This document shows, one piece after another, positions 46,007-55,134 of a stretch of DNA of 64,000 nt (the first letter of the stretch is position 1; each line of letters opens with the position of its first letter). The position numbers were made by a program, and so were the translations under genes. Origin of the DNA: Prevotella sp. CAG:1320 (lineage in GTDB: Bacteria > Bacteroidota > Bacteroidia > Bacteroidales > Bacteroidaceae); NCBI GenBank assembly GCA_000435635.1, contig FR882151.1, positions 20,687 to 84,686 of the forward strand. The letters run 5' to 3'. Under the pieces are notes generated by a model, which worked only from the letters and a program-made list of their open reading frames with translations, did not search any database and was not told the DNA's origin.

Positions 46007-46042
46007 TCGCTATACATTATATATTATATATAAGGTGTAGAC

Positions 46043-46729
46043 ATGCGTAAATTATTCTTCTCACTCCTTGCGTTCCTTACCGTCGCGCCTCTCTATGCGC
46101 AAGACGAAACGGAGTATCGCATGGAGATAGGAGTAGGCGCAGGCGTGGTAAGCTATGAGGGAGACTTCAATGGCAGCATCGTGAGCAACATGCAACCCGC
46201 AGGGGCAATCGTGGCCCGCTATGTGTTCAATCCCTACATGGGGCTGAAGTTGTCCGCCAGTTATGGCAAGCTGAAAGGTTCTTCCGCTGACGTGGAAACC
46301 TACCTGCCCGACTATGCGGAGGCCGAGACTCCCTATGAGTTCAGCCACACGCTGTGGGATACCAGCTTAGTGTATGAATACAACTTCTGGCCTTACGGAA
46401 CGGGACGAGACTACCGCGGGAGCAAGCGTCTCACGCCTTTTGTCTTCGCGGGACTGGGAGCCACCATGGTCACAGGAGGCGAGAAAAACGTCTTTACGGC
46501 CAATATCCCCTTGGGGTTAGGCCTGAAATACAAAATAGGAGAAAGACTGAACCTGGGTATTGAATGGGCCATGCACTTCTCCCTGAGCGATAAACTGGAC
46601 GGTGTGGAAGATCCTTATGGCGTAAAAAGCACAGGCATCTTCAAGAACACCGACTGCTACTCAGCGCTGATGCTGTCCCTCACTTACAGTTTCAGTCCCA
46701 AATGCGCAAATTGCAACAAAGACTATTAA
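46043..46729 (+). CDS. DUF6089-type outer-membrane beta-barrel protein
   Basis: 228 residues. Signal peptide to about residue 20 ([13 protein letters not shown]), then an eight-stranded-barrel-like pattern ([74 protein letters not shown]) ending [17 protein letters not shown]. Typical DUF6089, conserved directly upstream of uppS and bamA, so probably linked to outer-membrane biogenesis. Stop and uppS start share the sequence TAATG. Confidence 0.85.
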   Translation: MRKLFFSLLAFLTVAPLYAQDETEYRMEIGVGAGVVSYEGDFNGSIVSNMQPAGAIVARYVFNPYMGLKLSASYGKLKGSSADVETYLPDYAEAETPYEFSHTLWDTSLVYEYNFWPYGTGRDYRGSKRLTPFVFAGLGATMVTGGEKNVFTANIPLGLGLKYKIGERLNLGIEWAMHFSLSDKLDGVEDPYGVKSTGIFKNTDCYSALMLSLTYSFSPKCANCNKDY

Positions 46730-47463
46730 TGGAACAATTAGATAATAACAACATCCCGCGCCATATCGCCATCATCATGGACGGCAATGGCAGATGGGCG
46801 GCAGAGCGAGGCAAGGAGCGTAGCTATGGCCACCAGGCGGGCGTGGAGACCGTGCGCAGGATTACAGCCGAGTGCACCAAGTTGGGCGTGGAATACCTCA
46901 CGCTCTATACTTTCTCCACGGAGAACTGGAACAGACCTTCCCAAGAAGTAGCCGCTTTGATGGGATTGGTGCTCTCCTCGCTGGAGGACGAAATATTCAT
47001 GAAGAATAACGTGCGCTTCCGTGTCATCGGAGACATGGCAAGACTTCCCAAGGAGGTACAGGCCAAGTTGGAAGAGACTATGGAGCACACGGCCAATAAT
47101 AGTGCCATGACCATGGTGGTGGCACTGAGCTACTCTTCCCGTTGGGAGATAACCGACACCATGCGGCATTTGGCGGAGGAAGTGAAGGACGGACTGCTGC
47201 GCCCCGAGGACATCACGGAAGAGTCCATTAGCCGACGGCTGGCCACCGCTTTCATGCCCGACCCCGACCTGCTGATACGAACAGGCGGAGAATTGCGCAT
47301 ATCCAACTACCTGCTTTGGCAGATAGCCTACACTGAGTTGTATTTCTGTGATACCTATTGGCCGGACTTCTATGAGGAAGACCTTCACAAGGCCATAGCG
47401 AGTTACCAACGACGCCAGCGCAGATTTGGCAAAACGGAAGCCCAAGTGGAATCTAATCAATAA
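46729..47463 (+). CDS. uppS: Isoprenyl transferase (undecaprenyl diphosphate synthase)
   Basis: 244 residues from the ATG at 46729, which overlaps the upstream stop by one base; an in-frame ATG at 46702 is less likely since [16 protein letters not shown] should lie near the start. Signature Asp in [12 protein letters not shown], then [13 protein letters not shown] and [23 protein letters not shown]. Makes the C55 carrier for peptidoglycan and O-antigen synthesis. Confidence 0.96.
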   Translation: MEQLDNNNIPRHIAIIMDGNGRWAAERGKERSYGHQAGVETVRRITAECTKLGVEYLTLYTFSTENWNRPSQEVAALMGLVLSSLEDEIFMKNNVRFRVIGDMARLPKEVQAKLEETMEHTANNSAMTMVVALSYSSRWEITDTMRHLAEEVKDGLLRPEDITEESISRRLATAFMPDPDLLIRTGGELRISNYLLWQIAYTELYFCDTYWPDFYEEDLHKAIASYQRRQRRFGKTEAQVESNQ

Positions 47464-47469
47464 GTGAAC

Positions 47470-50097
47470 ATGACAAAGGTGATGAAACCTATCAATAAAA
47501 TAATAGCGCTAGGAGCGTTCATGCTGGCCACGCTAACAGCAAACGCGCAAGAGAAAATCGTAAACCCCGACATCTCGTATGCCGGTACGCCAAGAACCTT
47601 GATTGTGGGCGGCATCAACGTATCGGGCATAGAGGGATATGAAGACTACGTACTCTCTGGCATCTCCAACCTCACCGTGGGACAAGAAATCTCCGTGCCA
47701 GGCGATGAGATAACCGATGCCGTGAAACGTTATTGGAAGAATGGACTCTTCTCTAACGTGACCATAGCCATCGACTCTATCGTGGGCAACAAAGTATACC
47801 CACACATTTATCTTACCGCACGCCCCCGTGTGTCTGATATCAATTATTTTGGATTAAAGAAAAGCGAGCGTGAGGACATGGAGACCAAGCTGGGACTGCT
47901 GAAGGGCAGCCAGCTCACCCCCAACATGCTAGACCGTGCCAAGATATTGGCCAAGAAATATTTCGATGACAAAGGTTTCAAGAACGCCGAGATAAATATT
48001 GTGCAAAGAGATGACGTGGCGGAAAAGAATCACGTGATACTGGATGTCATCGTAGACAAGAAAGAAAAGATAAAGGTACGCCACATCATCATAGAGGGCA
48101 ATGACCAGCTAAGTGACAAAAAGATAAAAGGAGGCTTTTTCACCAAAGGCGCTTTCTCCAAGACCCACGAGGCGGGCAAGTTCGCCAATATCTTCAAATC
48201 TAAGAAGTTCACCCCCGAGCGTTGGAAAGAAGACAAACAGAAACTCATCGAGAAATACAATGAGCTAGGTTTCCGCGACGCACGCATCGTAGATGACAGT
48301 ATCTCTAACCACGACGAGAAACATGTCAATGTATACGTCAAGGTAGATGAAGGCAAGAAATATTTCCTGCGCAACATCACTTGGGTGGGCAACACCGTAT
48401 ATCCCACAGACTACTTGAACAGTGTGTTGGGCATGAAGAAAGGAGATGTTTACAACCAGAAGCTGCTCAACAAGCGACTTGTAGATGACGAGGATGCCGT
48501 GGGCAACAACTACTGGAACAATGGTTACCTCTTTTACCAACTGCATCCCACAGAGGTCAATATCGTGGGCGACTCCATAGACTTGGAAATGCGCATCATT
48601 GAGGGTCAGCAAGCCCACATCAGCCGTGTACGCATCAATGGCAATAACCGTCTCTATGAGAACGTTGTACGCCGTGAGTTGCGCACGAAACCTGGAGACC
48701 TCTTTTCCAAGGATGCCTTGATGCGTTCCGCCCGTGAATTAGCTTCCATGGGACATTTCGACGCGGAACAGGTAGAACCCGATGTAGTGCCCAACTACGA
48801 AGACGGAACCGTGGACATCAACTGGAACCTGGTGCAAAAGAGCAATGACCAGATAGAGTTCTCGCTAGGTTGGGGTCAAACGGGCGTGATAGGCCGTATC
48901 GGTTTGAAACTGAACAACTTCTCCATGCGCAATCTCTTCAACAAAAACAAAGAACATCGTGGCATCTTGCCAATCGGTGATGGTGAGGTATTGAGCTTGG
49001 GAGCGCAAACCAACGGTTCTTATTACCAAAGCTACAACATCAGCTATTCCACCAACTGGTTTGGCGGGAAGCGACCCGTACAGTTCAGCGTAGGCGCATA
49101 CTACAGCAAGCAAACTGACGTGAACAGCAATTACTACAACAACGCCTACATGTATAATTATTACAACTACTTGTACGGCTATGGCAGCAGTTACGTCAAT
49201 AGTTATGAAAACTATTATGACCCTGACAAATACGTGAAATTGCTTGGTGTAAGCCTGGGATGGGGTAAGCGCCTGCGCTGGCCCGATGACTACTTCCAGC
49301 TATCCGTCATGTTGTCTTACCAGCGATATATCTTGAAGAACTGGCGTTACTTCTTGATGACAGATGGTACAGCCAACAACCTGAACCTGAGCATATCACT
49401 CAATCGAATCTCCACAGATAACCAACTCTACCCACGCCGTGGCTCTGAATTTGAGGCAAGTGTCACCATCACTCCGCCTTGGAGCATGTGGGACAACAAG
49501 GATTACGAGCACCTGGCCACTAATCCACAATCGGCCAACTACTCCGCAGAACAAAGCGAGAAGTATAAATGGATAGAATACCATAAGTGGAAGTTCCGCG
49601 CCCGTACTTATACGGCACTCTCTGGCGGACAGAAGTGCTTCGTGTTGATGACACGTGTTGAACTGGGCTTGCTCGGCAGCTACAATAAGCACAAGAAATC
49701 ACCTTTCGAGACCTACTATATGGGTGGTGACGGTATGAGCGGCTATTCTTCCAGCTATGCGGAAGAGACCATCGGCTTACGTGGTTACGACAATGGCGCA
49801 TTGACTCCCTATGGTTATGAAGGCTATGCCTATGACCGTTTCACGTTGGAGTTGCGCTATCCCTTCCTGCTAGGCAATACCACAATCTATGGCCTGACCT
49901 TCCTGGAGGCTGGTAACGCCTGGAATGACACCAAGGATTTCAATCCTTTCGACATGAAACGCTCGGCGGGAGTTGGTGTGCGTATCTACTTGCCAATGGT
50001 GGGCTTGATGGGTATCGACTGGGCTTACGGCTTCGACAAGGTGTTCGGCACCAAGGGAGGCAGCCAGTTCCACTTTATCCTGGGACAGGAATTCTAA
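47470..50097 (+). CDS. bamA: Outer-membrane assembly factor BamA
   Basis: 875 residues from the ATG at 47470; a GTG directly after the uppS stop at 47464 is an alternative. Signal peptide to about residue 27 (TLTANAQ). Five POTRA domains follow (about 45-430; e.g. VSGIEGYEDYVLSGISNLTVGQ, ISRVRINGNNRLYENVVRRELRTKPGDLFS), then the barrel (about 440-875) with the lid-loop motif GLRGYDNG near 773. An unusual Tyr/Asn-rich stretch (about residues 551-588) sits in an early barrel loop. Inserts outer-membrane proteins. Followed by skp genes as usual. Confidence 0.97.
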   Translation: MTKVMKPINKIIALGAFMLATLTANAQEKIVNPDISYAGTPRTLIVGGINVSGIEGYEDYVLSGISNLTVGQEISVPGDEITDAVKRYWKNGLFSNVTIAIDSIVGNKVYPHIYLTARPRVSDINYFGLKKSEREDMETKLGLLKGSQLTPNMLDRAKILAKKYFDDKGFKNAEINIVQRDDVAEKNHVILDVIVDKKEKIKVRHIIIEGNDQLSDKKIKGGFFTKGAFSKTHEAGKFANIFKSKKFTPERWKEDKQKLIEKYNELGFRDARIVDDSISNHDEKHVNVYVKVDEGKKYFLRNITWVGNTVYPTDYLNSVLGMKKGDVYNQKLLNKRLVDDEDAVGNNYWNNGYLFYQLHPTEVNIVGDSIDLEMRIIEGQQAHISRVRINGNNRLYENVVRRELRTKPGDLFSKDALMRSARELASMGHFDAEQVEPDVVPNYEDGTVDINWNLVQKSNDQIEFSLGWGQTGVIGRIGLKLNNFSMRNLFNKNKEHRGILPIGDGEVLSLGAQTNGSYYQSYNISYSTNWFGGKRPVQFSVGAYYSKQTDVNSNYYNNAYMYNYYNYLYGYGSSYVNSYENYYDPDKYVKLLGVSLGWGKRLRWPDDYFQLSVMLSYQRYILKNWRYFLMTDGTANNLNLSISLNRISTDNQLYPRRGSEFEASVTITPPWSMWDNKDYEHLATNPQSANYSAEQSEKYKWIEYHKWKFRARTYTALSGGQKCFVLMTRVELGLLGSYNKHKKSPFETYYMGGDGMSGYSSSYAEETIGLRGYDNGALTPYGYEGYAYDRFTLELRYPFLLGNTTIYGLTFLEAGNAWNDTKDFNPFDMKRSAGVGVRIYLPMVGLMGIDWAYGFDKVFGTKGGSQFHFILGQEF

Positions 50098-50122
50098 ACG
50101 AGAAAATGTTTAACATATAAAT

Positions 50123-50647
50123 ATGCAGAGGATGAAAAAAGTAATCACCTTATGCGCCTTCGCGCTATTGGCCATCTCTGCCCAAGCGCAGAAATTCGCC
50201 TTGATAGACATGGAGTACATCTTGAGCAACATGCCCGCCTATGAGCGTGCCAACGAGCAGCTGCAACAGTCCAGCAAGAAGTGGCAAGCCGAGGTAGAAG
50301 CACTTAACAACGAGGCGAGCACCATGTACAAGAACTACCAAAACGAGGTGGTCTTCCTCTCAGAGCAACAGAAGAAAGACCGCCAGCAGGCCATCATGGA
50401 AAAAGAAAAAGAGGCCAGCGAGCTAAAGAGAAAATACTTTGGCCCTGAAGGTGAGCTTTTCAAGAAACGCGAAAGCTTAATGGGGCCTATACAAGAGGAT
50501 ATATACAACACCGTAAAGGAAATCTCCGAGCAACGCGGTTATTCCCTTGTGATAGACAGGGCGAGCGACAATGGCATTATCTATGGCAATCCAAGAATAG
50601 ACATTAGCAACGAAGTGCTCATAAAATTAGGTTATTTCAATAATTAG
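50123..50647 (+). CDS. OmpH/Skp-family periplasmic chaperone (copy 1)
   Basis: 174 residues. Signal peptide ends SAQAQ near residue 22, then KFALIDMEYILSNMPAYERANEQL and a long coiled coil (about 45-120, EEQQKKDRQQAIMEKEKEASELKR). C-terminal beta segment GYSLVIDRASDNGIIYG. Trimeric Skp grips unfolded outer-membrane proteins on the way to BamA, encoded 25 bases upstream. Confidence 0.92.
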   Translation: MQRMKKVITLCAFALLAISAQAQKFALIDMEYILSNMPAYERANEQLQQSSKKWQAEVEALNNEASTMYKNYQNEVVFLSEQQKKDRQQAIMEKEKEASELKRKYFGPEGELFKKRESLMGPIQEDIYNTVKEISEQRGYSLVIDRASDNGIIYGNPRIDISNEVLIKLGYFNN

Positions 50648-50650
50648 TTG

Positions 50651-50658
50651 TATATTTG
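50651..50658 (+). promoter_or_regulatory. Internal promoter element TATATTTG
   Basis: Lies in the 78-base gap between skp copies 1 and 2, 68 bases before the copy 2 ATG; suggests copies 2 and 3 can be transcribed separately. Confidence 0.45.
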
Positions 50659-50725
50659 CAGCGGTTATAATTCCCTTAGAGGAATGCCCTGACAGTAATC
50701 AAATCATTAAAACCATAAACAAGAA

Positions 50726-51217
50726 ATGAAAAAACTTATCTTAATGTTGATGCTCATCGCACCACTTTCAGTGTTCGCGCAGAAGTTCGGACACATCAAT
50801 TCCCAGGAGATCATGGCCCAGATGCCTGAGTTCATCAAGGCTCGCGGGGACATCGAGGCTCAAGCAAAGCAATACGAGAATGACCTCAAGTCAATGCAAG
50901 ATGAGCTTACCAGGAAAAGTGATGAGTATGAGAAGGGCAAGAGCACTATGAACGCCACAGCCCAGCAGCAGAAGGAGCAGGAACTGCAGCAGCTCTACCA
51001 GAAGATTCAGCAAGCTTACCAAGACAACCAGCAGGCGCTGGCTCAAAAGCAGCAAGAGCTGATGCAGCCCATCACCACCAAGCTGGTGAACGCCATCAAG
51101 GCTGTAGGCGACAAGGGTGGATATGTATACATCATGGACCTTTCGGCTGGCATTCCCTATATCAGCACTACGCTGAGCAAGGATGTAACGGCTGAGGTCA
51201 AGGCCCAGCTCCAGTAA
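50726..51217 (+). CDS. OmpH/Skp-family periplasmic chaperone (copy 2)
   Basis: 163 residues. Signal peptide (LILMLMLIAPLSVFAQ), KFGHINSQEIMAQMPEFIKARGDIEAQ, a glutamine-rich coiled coil (about 55-115, many QQKEQELQQ-type repeats), and GYVYIMDLSAGIPYIS. Paralog of copy 1 with its own internal promoter. Confidence 0.92.
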   Translation: MKKLILMLMLIAPLSVFAQKFGHINSQEIMAQMPEFIKARGDIEAQAKQYENDLKSMQDELTRKSDEYEKGKSTMNATAQQQKEQELQQLYQKIQQAYQDNQQALAQKQQELMQPITTKLVNAIKAVGDKGGYVYIMDLSAGIPYISTTLSKDVTAEVKAQLQ

Positions 51218-51221
51218 TGGC

Positions 51222-51728
51222 ATGATGAGAAAAGCCATCCTCACGCTATCTATAATGCTGCTGCCGCTCCTAGCTAGCGCGCAGCAGCTTCGTTTTGGTT
51301 ACTTCAGTTATCAAGAGGTTTTCAAGTCCATGGCGGGCTATTCCATCGCCATGAAACATATCGATGACCTCAAGAAACAATATGACGCGGAAATGAAGCG
51401 GGTCGAGGAGGAATTCAACAAGAAATACGAGGAGTTCCTCGATGGGCAAAAAGATTTCGCCCCCTCCATCCGCGAGAAACGACAGGCAGAGCTACAAGAA
51501 ATGATGGAAAAGAACATCGCCTTCAAGCAGGAGGCCAGAAGACTCATCAAGCAGGCCGAGGAGGAGGCCTTGGCCCCGCTGAAGGAGAAACTCAACGCCA
51601 CGCTCACGGCCGTGGGAAAGGAGAAGGGCTACGCCTTCATCTTCAACACCGACAACAACTCCCTGCCCTACGTCAATGAACTCATGGGCGAAAACATCAA
51701 CGCCCTGCTCACGGAGAAACTGAAATGA
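51222..51728 (+). CDS. OmpH/Skp-family periplasmic chaperone (copy 3)
   Basis: 168 residues; start may be one codon later at 51225. Signal peptide ends LLASAQQ, then RFGYFSYQEVFKSMAGYSIAMKHIDDLKKQYDAEM and a charged coiled coil (about 55-125), ending KGYAFIFNTDNNSLPYVNE. Starts 4 bases after copy 2 and overlaps murI by 4 bases. Most divergent of the three. Confidence 0.9.
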   Translation: MMRKAILTLSIMLLPLLASAQQLRFGYFSYQEVFKSMAGYSIAMKHIDDLKKQYDAEMKRVEEEFNKKYEEFLDGQKDFAPSIREKRQAELQEMMEKNIAFKQEARRLIKQAEEEALAPLKEKLNATLTAVGKEKGYAFIFNTDNNSLPYVNELMGENINALLTEKLK

Positions 51729-52570
51729 CATTACCGTCAGCGCCAGGCCCTATAGGTGTCTTCGACTCCGGATATGGCGGACTGACCATTTTGCATGGTA
51801 TTCGCCAGTTGTTGCCCCAATATGATTATATCTACTTGGGCGACAATGCCCGCGCCCCTTATGGTAGCCGTTCTTTCGACATCGTGTATCGTTTTACCCG
51901 CCAAGCCGTCATCAAGTTGTTTGATATGGGGTGCCACTTGGTGATATTGGGATGCAATACCGCGTCGGCCAAGGCCTTGCGCTCTATCCAGCAAAGAGAC
52001 TTGCCCCAGCTAGACCCCAACCGCCGGGTGCTGGGAGTGATTAGGCCTACGGCAGAGGTGATAGGCCAACTCACCACGACACGCCACGTAGGCCTGCTCG
52101 CCACGGAGGGAACCGTGAAAAGCCACAGCTATGAGCTGGAGATAGGCAAGTTTTGGCCAGATATAAAAGTAAGTGGCGTAGCGTGCCCGTTTTGGGTGCC
52201 GCTGGTGGAATACAATGAGGCCGACAGCCCTGGGGCGGATTATTTCGTAAAGAAGCGCATCGACGAGCTGATGCGCCTAGACCCGGACATCGACGCGATG
52301 ATATTGGGATGCACCCACTACCCGCTCCTGATGCCGAAGATATTGAAATACGCACAGCCTGGCGTACGGGTGGTAGCGCAAGGAGACTATGTGGCGGAAA
52401 GCCTCAAAGACTACCTGAAGCGTCACAAAGAAATAGACGACAAATGCTCCAGAGGAGGGCAATGCACCTATTACACCACCGAGAATCCCGAGAAGTTCAA
52501 GGAGTGCGCCCGCGTTTTCCTGCGTGAGGACGTGCTCGTAAGCCAACTAGACCTAACAAATATACAGTGA
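51725..52570 (+). CDS. murI: Glutamate racemase
   Basis: 281 residues. GVFDSGYGGLTILHGI near 12-27, DNARAPYGSR, and the two catalytic cysteines in VILGCNTASA (about 80) and MILGCTHYPLLMP (about 196). Makes D-glutamate for peptidoglycan. Overlaps skp copy 3 by 4 bases; rbfA follows after 4 bases. Confidence 0.96.
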   Translation: MTLPSAPGPIGVFDSGYGGLTILHGIRQLLPQYDYIYLGDNARAPYGSRSFDIVYRFTRQAVIKLFDMGCHLVILGCNTASAKALRSIQQRDLPQLDPNRRVLGVIRPTAEVIGQLTTTRHVGLLATEGTVKSHSYELEIGKFWPDIKVSGVACPFWVPLVEYNEADSPGADYFVKKRIDELMRLDPDIDAMILGCTHYPLLMPKILKYAQPGVRVVAQGDYVAESLKDYLKRHKEIDDKCSRGGQCTYYTTENPEKFKECARVFLREDVLVSQLDLTNIQ

Positions 52571-52574
52571 CACC

Positions 52575-52910
52575 ATGCAAGAAACCAGACAAAACCGCAT
52601 AGCGAGGCTGCTGCAAAAAGAGCTCGCGTTGATATTCCAGTCACAAACACGCATGACCCACGGGGTAATGGTAAGCGTTACCCGCGCCCGTGTCAGTCCA
52701 GACCTGAGCATTTGCACCGCCTACCTGAGCATTTTCCCCTCGGAGAAAAGCGAGGAGATACTTACCAACATCAAGGCCAACGAGAAATCCATCCGCTACG
52801 AGCTGGGTACCAAGGTGCGCAATCAATTGAGGATAATCCCCGAGTTGCGTTTCTTCCTCGACGACAGTCTCGACTACCTGGAGCATATCGATGAGTTGCT
52901 GAAGAAATAA
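52575..52910 (+). CDS. rbfA: Ribosome-binding factor A
   Basis: 111 residues. ETRQNRIARLLQKELALIFQ start, VSVTRARVSPDLSICTAYLSIFPSEKSEEIL and RNQLRIIPELRFFLDDSLDYLEHIDELL, the KH-like RbfA fold. Helps 30S maturation. Followed by the FtsX-like gene after 3 bases. Confidence 0.95.
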   Translation: MQETRQNRIARLLQKELALIFQSQTRMTHGVMVSVTRARVSPDLSICTAYLSIFPSEKSEEILTNIKANEKSIRYELGTKVRNQLRIIPELRFFLDDSLDYLEHIDELLKK

Positions 52911-52913
52911 GCA

Positions 52914-54143
52914 ATGAATTTCCCCCTCTTCGTCGCCCGCCGCTACCTCTTCTCCCGCAAGAGCACCCATGCCATCAACGTGATAAGCGCCATCTCCGTC
53001 ATAGGTGTGGCGGTAGCTACGATGGCCTTGGTCATCGTGCTCAGCGTTTTCAATGGCTTCCATGACTTGGTGGCTTCACTCTTCACCAACTTTGACCCGC
53101 AACTGGAAGTTGTCCCCACCAAGGGAAAGACGGCCGCCAGCAACGACCCCATACTTACTCAAATAAGGCAACTGCCACAGGTGGACGTAGCCACGGAGAG
53201 CGTGGAAGACCAAGCGTTGGCCGTTTACCACGACAAACAAGCGATGGTTACCGTGAAGGGAGTAGAGGACAACTTCGCGGAACTTTCCCATATCAACGAA
53301 ATCCTATATGGCGACGGTGAGTTCTCACTTCATGCCGCCAACCTGCAATATGGCACTCCCGGACTGCAACTGGCCTACAACCTGGGGCTAAGCGCAGCGT
53401 GGGAGGGCAATCTCTATATCTTCGCCCCAAAGCGGGAAGGCCAACTGGACATGGCTAACCCCACGCAAGGCTTCGTGGTAGACTCGCTCATCACGTCGGG
53501 CGTGGTATTCAACGTGAAGCAAGCGAAATATGACCGCGACTATATCCTCACCTCCATCTCCTTCGCCCGCAACCTCTTCGACCTGCAAGGCCGCCTTACC
53601 TCCTTGGAATTGAGGCTTAAACCAGGAAGCGACCTAGACGCGGTGAAAGCGGAAATGCAATCCATTGCGGGGGACAAGTTCCGCGTGATGGATCGCTTCG
53701 AGCAGCAAGAAGACACCTTCCGCATCATGTCCATCGAAAAGCTGATGGCCTACATCTTCCTCACTTTCATCCTGGTGGTGGCCTGCTTCAACATCGTAGG
53801 CTCCCTCTCCATGCTCATCATCGACAAGAAAGACGACGTGGTAACGCTCCGCAACCTGGGAGCCAGCGACCACCAGATAGTGCGCGTGTTCCTCTTCGAA
53901 GGCAGGATGATATCCGCCATGGGAGCCGTCATTGGCGTAGCCCTTGGCCTGCTGCTCTGCTGGCTGCAGCAAGAGTTCGGCTTCGTGTCACTGGGCGAGA
54001 GCGAGGGCACCTTCATCATCAACGCCTATCCCGTAAGCGTTCACTATACCGACGTACTCCTTGTCTTCCTCACGGTCATCGCCGTGGGATGGCTCTCCGT
54101 TTGGTATCCCGTGCGGTATCTCAGCAAGCGCTTGCTGGACTAG
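52914..54143 (+). CDS. FtsX-like ABC permease (LolC/LolE-type)
   Basis: 409 residues. N-terminal FVARRYLFSRKSTHAINVISAISVIGVAVATMALVIVLSVFNGF contains the first span; a large periplasmic domain (about 50-265) precedes three C-terminal spans (LMAYIFLTFILVVACFNIVGSLSMLI, GRMISAMGAVIGVALGLLLCWL, TDVLLVFLTVIAVGWLSVWYPV). The KDDVVTLRNLGASDHQIVRVFLFEG coupling segment is typical. Likely extracts lipoproteins from the inner membrane with an ATPase encoded elsewhere. Last gene of the envelope operon. Confidence 0.92.
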   Translation: MNFPLFVARRYLFSRKSTHAINVISAISVIGVAVATMALVIVLSVFNGFHDLVASLFTNFDPQLEVVPTKGKTAASNDPILTQIRQLPQVDVATESVEDQALAVYHDKQAMVTVKGVEDNFAELSHINEILYGDGEFSLHAANLQYGTPGLQLAYNLGLSAAWEGNLYIFAPKREGQLDMANPTQGFVVDSLITSGVVFNVKQAKYDRDYILTSISFARNLFDLQGRLTSLELRLKPGSDLDAVKAEMQSIAGDKFRVMDRFEQQEDTFRIMSIEKLMAYIFLTFILVVACFNIVGSLSMLIIDKKDDVVTLRNLGASDHQIVRVFLFEGRMISAMGAVIGVALGLLLCWLQQEFGFVSLGESEGTFIINAYPVSVHYTDVLLVFLTVIAVGWLSVWYPVRYLSKRLLD

Positions 54144-54178
54144 TCCTTTACGTAACCCTTTCAAACCCATCTCCTTAC

Positions 54179-54259
54179 AAAACAAGTTATTTTGCCCACG
54201 AAAACAAGTTGTTTTCCTTGGCAAATCAAGTTGTTTTCCTTGGCAAAATAACTTGTTTT
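54179..54259. repeat. Tandem palindrome array C (4 units, 22-bp period)
   Basis: Four 15-bp units at 54179, 54201, 54223 and 54245 with 7-bp spacers (GCCCACG, CCTTGGC, CCTTGGC). Unit 2, AAAACAAGTTGTTTT, is perfectly palindromic. Unit 1 (AAAACAAGTTATTTT) and unit 4 (AAAATAACTTGTTTT) are exact reverse complements. Begins 36 bases after the permease stop. Confidence 0.87.
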
Positions 54260-54424
54260 CAAATTGAGCTCGCCATTCCTCCGCACGTAAGATAGAGTCT
54301 TCCCTCTTGACCCCATGAAAAAATCCCCGTGAGATCAAGGCAAATGACAAGAAAATTCAATACAATACATCATTTTTCGACAACCACGCAAAAAGATTTC
54401 ACCTATATTTTGTATCTTCGCGGC

Positions 54425-54700
54425 AGAACAAGACTAAACAGATATAAAGCCACGAAGAAACCCTAGCGGTATGTTACGTAACGTGCACATAACATCATGG
54501 TCTTTTGCCCAAAGCTTTCGACGCCTTGAGCGAAGTAGTCATGTGTATGCGTTTAGCGCTTCATGTACTGCCGACATGGGATTTCCCCGACCTCACACGC
54601 ATAGTTAATTCCCTTTGGGCAATTCAGATAAAACCCATTGGAAGTATAAGTAAGCACGATGTAGTTGGAAGTTCCTTGCCGGAAAAATCCAACTATTTTT
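54425..54700 (+). ncRNA. Candidate structured RNA ending in a terminator hairpin
   Basis: A -7-like TATCTTCG lies just upstream. TTGCCCAAAG (54505-54514) pairs with CTTTGGGCAA (54613-54622), enclosing 98 bases with an inner hairpin AGTA..CATG/CATGTACT (54534-54569) capped by GCG/CGC and a small GGG/CCC hairpin. A second hairpin TAGTTGGA/TCCAACTA (54662-54669 with 54687-54694) is followed by six T. Closing stem, open internal bubble and apical hairpin recall 6S-like RNAs, but I cannot confirm this; it may instead be a leader controlling the gene at 54724. Confidence 0.35.
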
Positions 54701-54723
54701 TATGCTTAAAAGAGGAAAACACT

Positions 54724-55134
54724 ATGCCTGCGAACAAAAACGCCCTGATAAGATATAGAACCATAGACAATTGCCTGAGAAACAGGTACAGAAGATGGAC
54801 ACTTGACGACCTTGTGCAAGCCTGCTGTGACGCACTCTACGACATGGAGGGCATCAAAAAAGGCGTGTGCGCCAGAACCGTACAGATGGACATGCAAATC
54901 ATGAGGTCTGAAAAGCTGGGCTACAATGCCCCCATCGAAGTATATGACAAGATATATTATAGATATGCCGACCCTGATTACTCTATCTCAGATATGCCTT
55001 TGTCTATAGAGGATTGCAAACTGCTGAAAAAAGCCATCACCTTATTGTCGGAAAACAACAGGGAAAAGACCGAGACTATCGAAGTGCTGGAAAAGGTAAA
55101 AGCAAGGCTAAGGTCCATCCTTAGCTACGTGTAA
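54724..55134 (+). CDS. Short HTH protein related to the N-terminus of WYL-domain regulators
   Basis: 136 residues from the ATG at 54724. ALIRYRTIDNCLRNRYRRWTLDDLVQACCDALYDMEGIKKGVCARTVQMDMQIMRSEKLGYNAPIEVYDKIYYRYADPDYSI closely follows the N-terminal winged-helix part of Bacteroidales WYL regulators, which are usually about 300-350 residues. Here the chain stops after a short helix (CKLLKKAITLLSENN.. to LSYV) without WYL domain. Either a naturally short regulator or a remnant. The terminator-like hairpin just upstream could attenuate it. Confidence 0.7.
   Translation: MPANKNALIRYRTIDNCLRNRYRRWTLDDLVQACCDALYDMEGIKKGVCARTVQMDMQIMRSEKLGYNAPIEVYDKIYYRYADPDYSISDMPLSIEDCKLLKKAITLLSENNREKTETIEVLEKVKARLRSILSYV

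Larger units (their letters stand above)
54144..54723. other. Intergenic region with palindrome array C and a candidate RNA
   Basis: 580 bases: palindrome array C (54179-54259), then a promoter-like TATCTTCG near 54412-54419, a structured segment with a 10-bp closing stem (54505-54514 with 54613-54622), and a terminator-like hairpin at 54664-54695 before the ATG at 54724. Confidence 0.55.

Noticed and set aside
54425-54700. RNase P RNA or tmRNA for the structured region
   Set aside because: The conserved GAGGAAAGTCC-type core of RNase P and the tRNA-like ends of tmRNA are absent.
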